Assembly (NCBI GenBank): GCA_037043455.1
Contig: JAWPHD010006799.1
Location: forward strand, 62,001 to 126,000
Reading direction: 5' to 3'
DNA: 64,000 bases
Source: Cyrtodaria siliqua
Lineage: Eukaryota > Mollusca > Bivalvia > Adapedonta > Hiatellidae
In this document: in pieces, positions 25,201 through 40,315 of the stretch
Numbering within the stretch: position 1 is the first letter of the stretch
How the letters are laid out: every line of letters begins with the position of its first letter
Notes under the pieces: generated by a model
Database searches by the model: none
Seen by the model: only the letters and a program-made list of their open reading frames with translations
What the model was told of the DNA's origin: nothing
Made by a program: the position numbers and the translations under genes

Positions 25201-28200
25201 ACAAGTGGTGGTACTACACACTATGTTTATTACAGACTTACGGTGTACGTGAACAGCGCTATCATACCAATCAGGCTGAGTATACTGATGACCAGAGACA
25301 AGCTGTTCTCCGCCCCTGTAACAAACAACAATAACTGTACATAGGTCTGCATATCTGTAAAACTCCGACAACAGATTTTAAGAAAAGCTTGTCATAATGT
25401 GTGTGCTTAAATAAACAAACAATTATGTGATCATAAAAACAACAAACACCGCAATTCCACAAAATCAGGTTTTCATATTTACCTCATGTGACATTGGCCT
25501 ATATTCTAACAAAATCTGTACTGTCTATGTTATAATTACAAGTCGTCAAACCAATTTTGGTTGAAATGCATTTGGTGGAATTTGCCTTAAGATAGGCACC
25601 TTGGCCTTCAGGTAGGCAATCACTGACCTTTAAGTAGGCACATTGGCCTTCAGGTAGGCACATTGGCCTTTAGGTAGGCACACTGACCTTTAGGTAGGCA
25701 CATTGGCCTTTAGGTGACACACTGACCTTTAGGTAGGCACACTGACCTCTAGGTAGGCACATTGGCCAGAGGTAGACACATTGGCCTTTAGGTAGGCACA
25801 CTGACCTTTAGGTAGGCACACTGACCTCTAGGTAGGCACATTGGCCAGAGGTAGACACATTGGCCTTTAGGTAGGCATAGTGGCCTTTAAGTAGGCACAC
25901 GGCTTCGAATAGTCGAGCTAAAAAGTGACAATGACAAGAACAATGACCTTTAGGTAGGCACATTGGCCTTTAGATTGGTACTTAAAATGGCATTTTTACC
26001 TTTAGATGTACACACGGACCTTAAGTATAGGAACATTGACATTTAGTATAAGAACACTGGCCTTCAGATGTAGGTATGCACATTAGCATTTTAGTATAAA
26101 GTTTATGAATGCTAATCATGGTTTAAATACAGTATTACAGGGTTTAATGACATTTTAGTTAAATAAAGTTTTACTTTTAGCTTTCATGTACTAAGGTTAT
26201 ATGCAATAAGGTTCTCTGTAATAAGCCTTAGGTACCATGTACTAAGGTTTAATGTACTCAGTTTTATATTAATGTACTAAGCAACTGAGGTTGTGCATGC
26301 TAGGTTGTATGTAGTAAGGTTCTATGTACTTATGTGCTGTGTACTAAGGTTCTGTGTACTAAAGTACCACATACTAAGGTTTTATGTACTAAGTTTCTAC
26401 ATTTCTGTACTAAGCAACTGAGGTTTTGCATGCTAGGTTGTACGTACTAAGGTTCTATGTACTAAGGTGCTGTGTACTAGGGTTATATGTACTTATGTTA
26501 TATGCACTAATGTTCTATATACTTACAGTTATCCTCCATGTCAAAGAGTGCTTCTATTTTATTCCAGTCCGTGCTGTTATTGTTCTTGGTTGGTGCTGTC
26601 TTTGTATGCACCAGGGCCCTGGGATAAAAACACTAAGGCTGTATACCAATTTTAAAACTCATGGCACAGAAATAAATAGCAATGTATTAAAATATAAAAA
26701 TGCTTTAGAATTTATTACAGTGCATGAGAAGTGATCAAATATATAGAGATTATTAGGAAATCCTTCGTGACATGGCAAGCGTGTTTTTTTTCACGAGCGA
26801 GCGAGTGAAAAAAACAACGCTTGCCACTGAGTAATCTGTTTATTCCATTTTTAATATCCTATTATTACATTTTTAACTTTATTTTGTATAACGTTAAGTT
26901 TTATCCTTTTGATTGTAGTTTGAACTATTAGATTAAGATCGCCGATTCACTTAGGAATCGCTTCAATCATAATGTGTAAATAAAAGTTAAGCGTGCTTTC
27001 AGCAGTTCAGACAAAAAGAAATGAATTTAGACATGGACAATGTTGTTTACAGCTATGGAATATCGAATGAATCATGATGGAACTATAGTATTGAATATTG
27101 ACGAGAAGTGCAAAATTCAACAGTTAATATTGATTTGCGGTCACGAATCACGGTCAAGGTCAAAACCTTGGGCTTGCGGTCATAAAAAAAAAAGAAAGAA
27201 GTGCATAATTAGTTTCAGTTTTCAGTTTCACCGAGTTGTTATTAATATTTAGCGATATCGAATATTCCTTCACTGAGAAATCCCGATCTTTCATCGATAA
27301 AAATGTAATAAAAAAAATGAATCATGGATGCTCCTCTCATGTACAGATTGTAGCAGCATGGTTAAAGAAGGCATGTTTTTAATTTATTTTAAGTAGAAAG
27401 CAAGCTTATTTTTGAATGATGTAATTCTTAGAAACTTAGCTTACCTAAACCAGAACCAACGAAGTTGAAAAGGCAGGTCAAAGTTAGTCATTGTGACCTA
27501 CTAGATGCACTAGTATAAAGTTTAAATAGTCTAGTTCTGCTAGATAAACACCCTGTTGGAGCATACTCGTTTCATTTTACAACTTGATACAGTGTACGTT
27601 AACCATGTTTAAGATAAGTACAGTTCACTGTGACCTTGACCTTTAACCTTACATAGTTATCTGAAGGACACTAAGTGAAAAAATGCATCATACAAGATTC
27701 ATATACATAGGTCAGGTAGAACTTAAGATAGAGTGGCAGAACTATCTTCAAAGTCTAGTTACCTTAACATTTGGATCTAATAAATTCTAAACTAAGTGTG
27801 TCGTACTTAAAAATATTTTGGCCAAATGATAAGGATATAGATCATTATGTCCTAGACAAGTATCAAATGGAATGATAAACTAACCGATGAATAAAGCACA
27901 AAGATACACATCAAACGGAATGATAAACTTACACTAATGAGAAACAGCACAAATATGAGTATCAAGTGGAATGTTAAACTTTACTGAATGATTAACAGCA
28001 CAAAGATGAGTATCAAAATAATAAAATTACTCAATGAGTAAAGCACAAAGATCAGTATCAAATGGACGATAAACGTACCCAATGAGAAACAGCACAAATA
28101 TAAGTGGAATGATAAACTTTACCCAATGAGTAAAAGCACAAAGATGAGTATCAAGTGAATGATAAACTTACTCAATGAGTAAAAGCACAAAGATTAGTAT

Positions 28201-31200
28201 CAAGTGAATGATAAACTTACCCAATGAGTAACAGCACAAAGATGAGTATCAAGTGGATGATTAACTTACCCAATGAGTAACAGCACAAAGATGAGTATCA
28301 AGTGAATGTTAAACTTACCCAATGAGTAACAGCACAAAGATGAGTATTAAGTGAATGATAAACTTACCCAATGAGTAACAACACAAAGATGAGTATCAAG
28401 TGGATGATTAACTTACCCAATGAATGACAGCACAAATATTGCAATCAAGTGGATGATAAACTTACCCAATGAGAAACAGCACAAATATAAGTGGAATGAT
28501 AAACTTTACCCAATGAATAACAGCACAAATATTGCAATCAAGTGGATGATAAACTTACCCAATGAGTAACAGCACAAAGATGAGTATTAAGTGAATGATA
28601 AACTTACCCAATGAGTAACAACACAAAGATGAGTATCAAGTGAATGATAAACTTACCCAATGAGTAAAAGCACAAAGATTAGTATTAAGTGAATGATAAA
28701 CTTACCCAATGAGTAACAACACAAAGATGAGTATCAAGTGGATGATTAACTTACCCAATGAGTAACAGCACAAAGTTGAGTATCAAGTGGATGATTAACT
28801 TACCCAATGAGTAACAGCACAAAGATGAGTATCAAGTGAATGTTAAACTTACCCAATGAGTAAAAACACAAAGATGAGTATCAAGTGAATGATAAACTTA
28901 CCCAATGAATGACAGCACAAATATTGCAATCAAGTGGATGATAAACTTACCCAATGAGAAACAGCACAAATATAAGTGGAATGATAAACTTTACCCAATG
29001 AATAACAGCACAAATATTGCAATCAAGTGGATGATAAACTTACCCAATGAGTAACAGCACAAATATCAGTATCAATGGATGACAAACTTACCCAATGAGT
29101 AACAGCACAAATATGAGTATCATTGGATGACAAACTTTACCCGATGAGTAACAACACAAATATGAGTATCAATGGATGACAAACTTACCCAATGAATAAC
29201 AGCACAAATATGAGTATCAATGGATGACAAACTTACCCAATGAATAACAGCACAAAGATGAGTATCAGTGGATGACAAACTTACCCAATGAGTAACAGCA
29301 CAAAGATGAGTATCAAGAAGACGACAGAGTATTTCAGGGCACCACAGCACCTCTGTAAATAAAAATTGGCAGTATGTATACTAGTCATCCTTTTAACAGG
29401 TACACCTGGATTTATACCCTATAATTTTGTGATAGTTTATAGGAATATATAATTATTGTAAGGTCATATGATATACAGTGTCTCACATCCATTTTTATAT
29501 ATAATTATAAAGATAAAATATAAATTCAGCGAATTCAATGAATGTCATATATTTTCAAATGAAACAAACACAAATGTACGATTATTGTAGCATATGACAT
29601 AATTTCTTCGAGGAATTCACTAAAATAGTGTGTGAATACTGATGTTTTCATTTAACAAATATTATAGGACACCCCATATTAACACTGATGTCATCCGATG
29701 TGCGTAAAAACATTGTTTTTCTTGAAACAGCATTTTCTTATTTCTCTAATTTTATTCTGATTATATCATTCTACATTTCAGTAAACTGCACAGGAAAATG
29801 AGGTGCATAACAACTATAAGCAAACAGACTTTCTAAGACACAATTTATCAACTGGTTTCTGCCTTTTATTTCTGCTGTTTGTACCTTAGGTATTACTTTT
29901 AATAACAAATTCTACTATAGATGGATGCAGTTAAAATACATTTAGAAATGGATGTTGGGTGTTTTTACATCACCATCTAATATTCATCAAAGAACGTTTA
30001 AAGAAACATGTGTTTTTATTATCTGAAGAAGATTGATAATAAAAAAATGTCCTGAATAAACAAAATACCAACTTACAGATTTACACGAGACATCTTCCTC
30101 CCTCTCCTCATAGAAGAAGTACATAAAGGGTAGTAGTAGAAACATGCAGAACGTGATCAACCCATACATGGCTGTAATGGAAGTAGGAACATACAAAACG
30201 TGATCAACCAATACATTGCTGTAATGGAAGTAGGAACATACAGAACATGATCACCCCATACATTGCTGTAATGGAAGTAGAAACATACATAATGTGATCA
30301 TCACATACATTGCTGTAATGGAAGTAGGAACATACATAATGTGATCAACCCATACATTGCTGTAATGGATGTAGAAACATAAAAAAACGTGATCATCCCA
30401 TACATTGCTGTCATGGAAGTAGGAACATACAGAACATGATCACCCCATACATTGCTGTAATGGAAGTAGGAACATACAGAACATGATCATCTCATACATT
30501 GCTGTAATGGAAGTAGGAACATACAGAACATGATCATCTCATACATTGCTGTAATGGAAGTAGGAACATACAGAACATGATCATCTCATACATTGCTGTA
30601 ATGGAAGTAGGAACATACAGAACATGATCATCTCATACATTGCTGTAATGGAAGTAGGAACATACAGAACATGATCACCCCATACATTGCTGTAATGGAA
30701 GTAGGAACATACAGAACATGATCATCTCATACATTGCTGTAATGGAAGTAGGAACATACAGAACATGATCATCTCATACATTGCTGTAATGGAAGTAGGA
30801 ACATACAGAACATGATCATCTCATACATTGCTGTAATGGAAGTAGGAACATACAGAACATGATCATCTCATACATTGCTGTAATGGAAGTAGGAACATAC
30901 AGAACGTGATCAACCCATACATTGCTGTAATGGAAGTAGGAACATACAGAACATGATCATCTCATACATTGCTGTAATGGAAGTAGGAACATACAGAACG
31001 TGATCAACCCATACATTGCTGTAATGGAAGTAGGAACATACAGAACATGATCACCCCATACATTGCTGTAATGGAAGTAGGAACATACAGAACATGATCA
31101 TCTCATACATTGCTGTAATGGAAGTAGGAACATACAGAACATGATCATCTCATACATTGCTGTAATGGAAGTAGGAACATACAGAACGTGATCAACCCAT

Positions 31201-34200
31201 ACATTGCTGTAATGGAAGTAGGAACATACAGAACATGATCACCCCATACATTGCTGTAATGGAAGTAGGAACATACAGAACATGATCATCTCATACATTG
31301 CTGTAATGGAAGTAGAAACATACAGAACGTGATCAACCCATACATTGCTGTAATGGAAGTAGGAACATACAGAACGTGATCAACCCATACATTGCTGTAA
31401 TGGAAGTAGGAACATACAGAGCATGTTCATCCCATACATTGTTGTAATGTAAGTAGGAAATACAGAACATGATCATCCCATACATTGTTGTAATGTAAGT
31501 AGGAACATACAGAGCATGTTCATCCCATACATGGCTGTAATGGAAGTAGGAACATACAGAATGTGATCAACCCATACATTGTTGTAATGTAAGTAGGAAC
31601 ATACAGAACATGATCAACCCATACATTGCTGTAATGGAAGTAGGAACATACAGAACGTGATCATCCAATACATTGCTGTAATGGAAGTAGGAACATACAG
31701 AATGTGATCAACCCATACATTGCTGTAATGGAAGTAGGAACATACAGAACGTGATCATCCAATACATTGCTGTTATGGAAGTAGGAACATACAAAATGTT
31801 ATGAAGTAGGAACAAACAGAACATGATCACCCCATACATTGCTGTAATGGAAGTAGGAACATACAGAATGTGATCAACCCATACATTGCTGTAATGGAAG
31901 TAGGAACATACAGAACATGATCATCCAATACATTGCTGTAATGGAAGTAGGAACATACAGAACATGATCATCCAATACATTGCTGTTATGGAAGTAGGAA
32001 CATACAGAACATGATCATCCAATACATTGCTGTAATGGAAGTAGGAACATACAGAACATGATCATCCAATACATTGCTGTTATGGAAGTAGGAACATACA
32101 GAACATGATCATCCCATACATTGCTGTAATGGAAGTAGGAACATACAGAACATGATCAACCCATACATTGCTGTAATGGAAGTAGGAACATACAAAATGT
32201 TATGAAGTAGGAACAAACAGAACATGATCACCCCATACATTGCTGTAATGGAAGTAGGAACATACAGAACATGATCATCCAATACATTGCTGTTATGGAA
32301 GTAGGAACATACAGAACATGATCATCCAATACATTGCTGTAATGGAAGTAGGAACATACAGAACATGATCATCCAATACATTGCTGTTATGGAAGTAGGA
32401 ACATACAGAACATGATCATCCCATACATTGCTGTAATGGAAGTAGGAACATACAGAACATGATCACCCCATACATTGCTGTAATGGAAGTAGGAACATAC
32501 AGAACATGATCAACCCATACATTGCTGTAATGGAAGTAGGAACATACAAAATGTTATGAAGTAGGAACAAACAGAACATGATCACCCCATACATTGCTGT
32601 AATGGAAGTAGGAACATACAGAATGTGATCAACCCATACATTGCTGTAATGGAAGTAGGAACATACAGAACATGATCATCCAATACATTGCTGTAATGGA
32701 AGTAGGAACATACAGAACATGATCATCCAATACATTGCTGTAATGGAAGTAGGAACATACAGAACATGATCATACCATACATTGCTGTAATGGAAGTAGG
32801 AACATACAGAACATGATCATCCAATACATTGCTGTAAGGAAGTAGGAACATACAGAACATGATCATCCCATACATTGCTGTAATGGAAGTAGGAACATAC
32901 AGAACATTGATCACCCAGACATCTACAGACACAATCACATCCTACTTCAGTAATGGAAGTAAGGGATAGGAACATACACAATGTTTGAAGTAGGAACAAA
33001 CAGAACATGATCACCCCATACATTGCTGTAATGGAAGTAGGAACATACAGAATGTGATCAACCCAATACATTGTCTGTAATGAAGTAGGAAATACAGAAC
33101 ATGATCATCCAATACATTGCTGTAATGGAAGTAGGAACATACAGAACATGATCATCCAATACATTGCTGTAATGGAAGTAGGAACATACAGAACATGATC
33201 ATCCAATACATTGCTGTAATGGAAGTAGGAACATACAGAACATGATCATCCAATACATTGCTGTAATGGAAGTAGGAACATACAGAACATGATCATCCAA
33301 TACATTGCTGTAATGGAAGTAGGAACATACAGAACATGATCATCCAATACATTGCTGTAATGGAAGTAGGAACATACAGAACATGATCATCCATACATTA
33401 CTGTAATGGAAGTAGGAACATACAGAACATGATCATCCCATACATTGCTGTAATGGAAGTAGGAACATACAGAACGTGATCATCCAATACATTGCTGTTA
33501 TGGAAGTAGGAACATACAGAACATGATCAACCCATACATTGTGTAATGGAAGTAGGAACATACAAAATGTTATGAAGTAGGAACAAAACAGAACATGATC
33601 ACCCCATACATTGCTGTAATGGAAGTAGGAACATACAGAATGTGATCAACCCATACATTGCTGTAATGGAAGTAGGAACATACAGAACATGATCAACCCA
33701 TACATTGCTGTAATGGTAGTAGGAACATACAGAATGTGATCACCCCATACATTGCTGTAATGGAAGTAGGAACATACATAATGTGATCAACCCATACATT
33801 ACTGTAATGGAAGTAGGAACATACAGAATGTGATCAACCTATACATTGCTGTAATGGAAGTAGGAACATACAGAATGAGATCATCCCATACATTGCTGTA
33901 ATGGAAGTAGGAACATACAGAATGAGATCACCTCATACATTGCTGTAATGGAAGTAGGAACATACAGAACATGAACAACCCATACATTGCTGTAATGGAA
34001 GTAGAAACATCAGGGTCCTCCACAGGATTTTTTTCAGGCGCTGGCATAGGCAGCGCGGGGGGGTGGGTTTGGGAGGGGGCGGCCCCCTCCCATTGTCGAT
34101 TTTTTTTCCAATTCTAGGGTGCACCATATGCCCCGAGATGATTTTTAATTATAAAATGAAGATGGGGAAAACTATATTAAAGAGAATATAATTATACATA

Positions 34201-37200
34201 TATATTCCTTATTCAATAGTGTGACTCGGGATAAAGTCAAAATATTTTTTTTTTTTTTTTTTAAAAAACGTTGAAAATTGATGGTTAAAATCTCGACGTT
34301 AAATATTATTGAACTAAAACTACAACATGACATAATATAATCTGCAATAAATACACCCCAATACAACAAACTCTTTATCCATTAAATTAAGACCATAATC
34401 AGCTACCATACACTTTACAATAATCTGCGTTTGAATAAAATAATATTAATATTCATTCTTTACATTGATTGCCCTTAAATTACATGTATTTATTTACTTA
34501 CCATTTTCCATTTCCTCAACCCATTTGAAGTCTTTCTCCCAGTCTGGATTGAACCCGGTCAGCCTGGCTCTTTTGGCGACTGGTTCAGATGCTGAGTCAC
34601 AGACAGTAGGTGCAGCCTCAACATTTCTTACCACAAAAAACTTGCCAATTCCCCCATCTAACTCTAAGGGTCTCTTACTACTTTGCTTCGACATTTTGTT
34701 ATGATAAATTAATAGAAACATTGGGCATTTTATAGCAAAGTAACCCAGTTTCACTTCATTAACTTAATTAATTAAAGATATTAACTAATCTCTGAAAGTA
34801 TCGAGTAATTAAAATAATCTGCAACAAATTAATACTTACAAACTGCAGACGATCCACGCAGAGAGCCGACGAAACATCAAAACATCATAATTTTTTTAAC
34901 AACTCCTTAATTATCACTCATCCTGTATTTAAATCACATTATCCAATCAATTATGTCACATCGCTTCATCTTATCTAATTAATCCCATCAAGTTTTGTTT
35001 GTCGGGACATAATAATGATCAACAATAAACTCAAGTGAATCACAGCTGACGCAACGCGACAACACCCGTATCTCTGCCTGATTTGACTGGTTTATACTAC
35101 TGTACACACTTGTCCTTGACGTGTAGTATTTCACACCGATAGCGCGTGACTTACATCCTGTGTAGAAGGTCTGTTTATAGTGTTTGTGTCGGACGATAAG
35201 CAACACAAATCAAGAAAATCAAAGCACCGCGCTTGGGATTTAAAGGACCGCGCTAATTTCAAGGACAGCGCAAATAAGGATTTTGATTTTCAAGCACCGC
35301 GCTAGCGCGGTGCTTAAAGGGCGCTGTGGAGAACCCTGAACATACAGAACATGATCAACCCATACATTGTTGTAATGAAAATAGGAACATACAGAACTTG
35401 ATCAACCCATACATTGTTGTAATGAAAATAGGAACATACAGTATGTGATCATCCCATACATTGCTGTAATGGAAGTAGGAACATAGAGAGCATGTTCATC
35501 CCATACATTGTTGTAATGTAAGTAGGAAATACAGAACATGATCATCCCATACATTGTTGTAATGTAAGTAGGAACATACAGAACATGATCAACCCATACA
35601 TTGCTGTAATGGAAGTAGGAACATACAGAACATGATCAACCCATACATTGTTGTAATTGAAGTAGGAACATACAGAACGTGATCATCCAATACATTGCTG
35701 TTATGGAAGTAGGAACATACAGAACATGATCAACCCATACATTGCTGTAATGGAAGTAGGAACATACAAAATGTTATGAAGTAGGAAACAAACAGAACAT
35801 GATCACCCCATACATTGCTGTAATGGAAGTAGGAACATACAGAACATGATCACCCCATACATTGCTGTAATGGAAGTAGGAACATACAGAATGTGATCAA
35901 CCTATACATTGCTGTAATGGAAGTAGGAACATACAGAATGAGATCATCCCATTCATTGCTGTAATGGAAGTAGAAACATACAGAACGTGATCAACCCATA
36001 CATTGCTGTAATGGAAGTAGAAACATACAGAACGTGATCAACCCATACATTGCTGCAATGGAAGTAGGAACATACAGAACATGATCATCCCATACATTGC
36101 TGTAATGGAAGTAGAAACATACAGAATTGCTGTAAGGGAAGTCAGAACATACAGAACGTGATCAACCCATAAATTGCTGTAATGGAAGTAGGAACATACA
36201 GAATGTGACCACCCCATACATTGCTGTCATCGAAGTAGGAACATACAGAACATGATCATTCTATACATCAACAGAATATGTATGTGATACAGCCACTCCA
36301 GCAAACAGAATGTATAGGATTATTCCGGATCACCATACTACTACCCATCGAACATATTCCTCTGGTTTTACATGCCTCAAGGATAAATTTCATTGAACCA
36401 CACAGTTAACATCTACATTTATATCTGTTGGTATTTTCGTAATTTCCAGCACATTTCAGCAGCTATACATGGGCTTATGTCTACAGCATGTTGACTAATC
36501 AACTCCCAATAATATTCTTTGTAGCATGACAAAGCATGCCATCTAAGGCTCTGGGATAAGTGTTAACTGAACTTACTGTAGTATCCCATGAGGACAGAAC
36601 TCTCCATGGATTGACGCGTGTCATTGTGTCCCGCGCCCAGTCCTGTAATAAACAACAAAGCCATTCAAGTATCGCAAACGTGTCTTACAATATTAAGTGA
36701 ATATCTCATACCCTTTTTTTAGCCATTTACTGTCAACCAGTACTTAAGAATGTGTTAGGTGTAATAGTCACTCTAAACCATTCAATTATATTTCAATTAA
36801 ACGTCGAATCATTTCTAATTTCCTTCTTTTGGGTATTTTGTTTGAATGATGTTTTGCATCATTTTAGCACATGTTAGGCCATATATGATGATGGTAGTTG
36901 TTGTTTTTGTGGTATAGGCATATCACCCCATTTTCCCTGGGTAGAACCAGTACTGTATACCTCACGCCATCCACAAGAATCAACACGTCCTCACTTGACA
37001 AGTCGAGCTCAGGTGGGATTCAAACCCACAGCAGTGTCTTTTTACTATAAATGAGGGTGAAACAGTGTGAATATATTTTAAGATTTGTTTTCTATAAGGC
37101 AATCATATTTAAGACAATCAAGTTTAGACCTTGATATTTGCTGTAAATAGAAAAAAGTGATTCATCATCATTCTAAGTCTCCACTGTTGAGCTCCAAATT

Positions 37201-40200
37201 TAGAACTTCACACGCAGCATCAAATGGAAAGTAAAAGCGAGACTCTTTGAATTAAGCCGGGTACTATTTGTTGTACAATAACAAGTGGTACATCAGTGGA
37301 CCAATTCAATCCACAGTCAAAATACCGTTCCTTATTTAAAATGTGTCTAACAATGTATGTGCATCTAATCCCCAATATCTACTACACAAATTCAACAGTG
37401 AATAAGGGTGATCAAGCTATATGATTTTTGTTTGCTAAACACACTGAAGAAAAATACATACATCATGTAGACATAAATACACTTCAACAGCTCTACTGAG
37501 GCAGTGTTTTTTATTTATTCAGCAAAATAATTGAATTGTGTCCAAAACTAAAAACAAATATAAATAGCACAATCATTTTTAAATCTAAAACTGCTATTAA
37601 AACCAGGAGACTTAAGTTATAACAAGAAATCCGCGGATTCACATGTCTCGCCTAACGGGGGCGGGACTTAAAAATAAAAAGGTCAATGATGCTTAAATGA
37701 AAGTCTGTAAACATTTTAGTAACTAAAAACAATGGAGTTTGCAGTTTGCTGAGATGACATTAAGTACATTTGTTTAAAAACAAAATGCCATTCTATTAAA
37801 GACAAGATCGGTCACCTGGTAATCATGGGCAGTAAGTCTGGTGTGTCTAGCCTGGCATAGGTATTTTTTAATTTATCCCACTTTCTTCTATGAATGAGAT
37901 TTCATAAAAATGGGTTGGGGTGGGGGTGGGGTGGGGGTGGGGGTGGGGTGGGGGGGGGTGGGGGGGGGGAGTATATGGATGGATATGAATTAGGCAACAA
38001 GCTTTTATTGATATTAACATTCTAAACAAATTTGGTAAAGTTTAGATAAACAAGAGCTGTCGGAGAACAGCGCAGCTCGACTATTCGATTTTTCGGAGAA
38101 TAATAAATTTATAGCTAGTATATACCATCAGAAAACAAGGCTACAACAATGTGGGGGTGGGGTTGGGAGCACAACATTGCCCAAAACTACACAGAAATAT
38201 GTAAAAAAAAAAAAAAAAAAAAAAAAAGAATCGAGTTTTGAGTGGGGTGCGGGGTGAGGGTGGGAGAGAGGCGGGGGTGGATAATAGGGGGAGTGGGGGT
38301 GGTGAGGGCAACATATATGTGTAAGAAGTTATGTAATAATTCACCAAAACAACACAAAAATATGAAGAAAAAAAAAAATCAAGTTTAAGTGGGGATGGGG
38401 TCGAGGCGTGGGGTGGGGAGGGCAACATGTGTAATAATTGACTAAAACAACAAAGAAATATGTTAAAAAAAAAAGAAAAAAAAGAAATCAAGTGGGGCGG
38501 GGTGAATAAGAATTGACAAAAGCAACACAGAAATATGTAAAAAAAAAAAAAAAGTTTCAAGTGGTGGTGGGTCGTGGGGGAGAGCGGGGGGAGAGGGGGA
38601 GGGGGCAAAATATATGTGTAAGAATTGACTAAAACAACAAAAAAATATGTAAAAAAAAAAAAGTTTCAAGTGGGGGTGGGGTGTGGGGGAGAGCGGGGGG
38701 AGAGGGGGAGGGGGCAAAATATATGTGTAAGAATTGACTAAAACAACAAAAAAAATATGTAAAAAAAAAAAAAGTTTCAAGTGGGGGGGAGGGGGAGGGG
38801 GGAGGCGGGGTGGGGGTTGGGGATGGGAAGTTTGCAACATATATGTGTAAGAAATGACTAAAACAACACAGAAATATGTAAAAAAATAAATAAAAAAAAA
38901 TTAGATTTTCAAGTGGGGATTGGGTGGGGGGAGCGGGGGTGGGGAGTGGGGGGTGTGTGTGTGGATGGGGCAACATATATGTGTAAAAATTGACTAAAAC
39001 AACAAAGAAATATGTAAAAAAAAAAAATCTGGGGCGGGGTGGGGTAGGGGGGTGATGGGGTCAGGGGCAGGGGGGTGGGATGGGGTGGGGTGGTGGGGGC
39101 AGGGAGGGTTGCAACATATATGTGTAAGAATTGACTAAAACACAGAAATATTTTTAAAAAAATTCAAGTGTGGGGCGTGGTGGGTGGGGTGATGGGGTGA
39201 GAGGCGGATGTGGGGGTTGACGGGGTTGTGGGGGTTGACGGGGAGGATTGCAACATATTTGTGTAAGAATTGACAAAAGCTGACAGAAATATGTAAAAAA
39301 AAAAAAAAGTTTCAAGTCTGGGGCGGGATGGGGTGGGGGGGGAGGTGATGGGGTGAGAGGCATGGGTGGTGGGGTGGTGGGGGCGGGGAGGGTTGCAACA
39401 TATATGTGTAAGAACTGACAAAAGCAACACAGAAATATGTAAAAAAAAAGAGAAAAAGTTTCAATTCTGGGGCGGGGCGGGGTGCGGGTAGGGGGGGGGG
39501 GGGGGTGATGGGGTGAGAGGCAGGGGGATGGGGGGGCATGGAGGGTTGCAACATATATGTGTAAGAACTGACTAAAACAACACAGAAATATTTAAAAAAA
39601 AAAAAAAAAAATTCAAGTGGGGGGCGTGTTGGGGGTGAGAGGCGGGGGGGTGGGGGGGGGCTGGGGTTGACGGGGAGGGTTGCAACATATTTGTGTAAGA
39701 ATTGACAAAAGCTCACAGAAATATGTAAAAAAAAAAAAAAAAAAAGTTTCAAGTCTGGGGCGGGGTAGGTTGGTGGGGAGGTGATGGGGTGAGAGGCATG
39801 GGGGGGTGGTGGGGGCGGGGAGGATTGCAACATATATTTGTAAGAATTGACTAAAACAACACAGAAATATGTAAAAAAAAATAAAAAATAAAAATAAAAG
39901 GTGTGGAGGGGAGTGGGGGTAGAGGTCCGGGGGTGGGGGGGGGGGGAGGGGGGAGGAGGGAGCCCATGACCCAATATGGGTGAAGTAATAAGATGCATAA
40001 TGCTATAACAAATCCCAAACCAAAATTATAGATATATACATGCTTACATGCAAACCTAGATCTGGGGGGGGGGGGGGGCAACATATATGTGTAAAAAATG
40101 ACTAAAACAACAAAGAAATATGTAAAAAAAAAAAATGGGGGGGGGGGGGGGGGTGTGGGGGAGGAGGGAGCCCATGACCCAATATGGGTGAAGTAATAAG

Positions 40201-40273
40201 ATGCATAATGCTATAACAAATCCCAAACCAAAATTATAGATATATACATGCTTACATGCAAACCTAGATCTCG

Positions 40274-40315
<42 letters not shown>

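Noticed and set aside
32723..33071. Repeated MYGMIMFCMFLL-type reading frames
   Set aside because: They come from the exon 4-derived minisatellite; not separate genes.
30172..36262. CRISPR-like array
   Set aside because: The 47-bp units are contiguous, with no unique spacers, and derive from a eukaryotic exon boundary.
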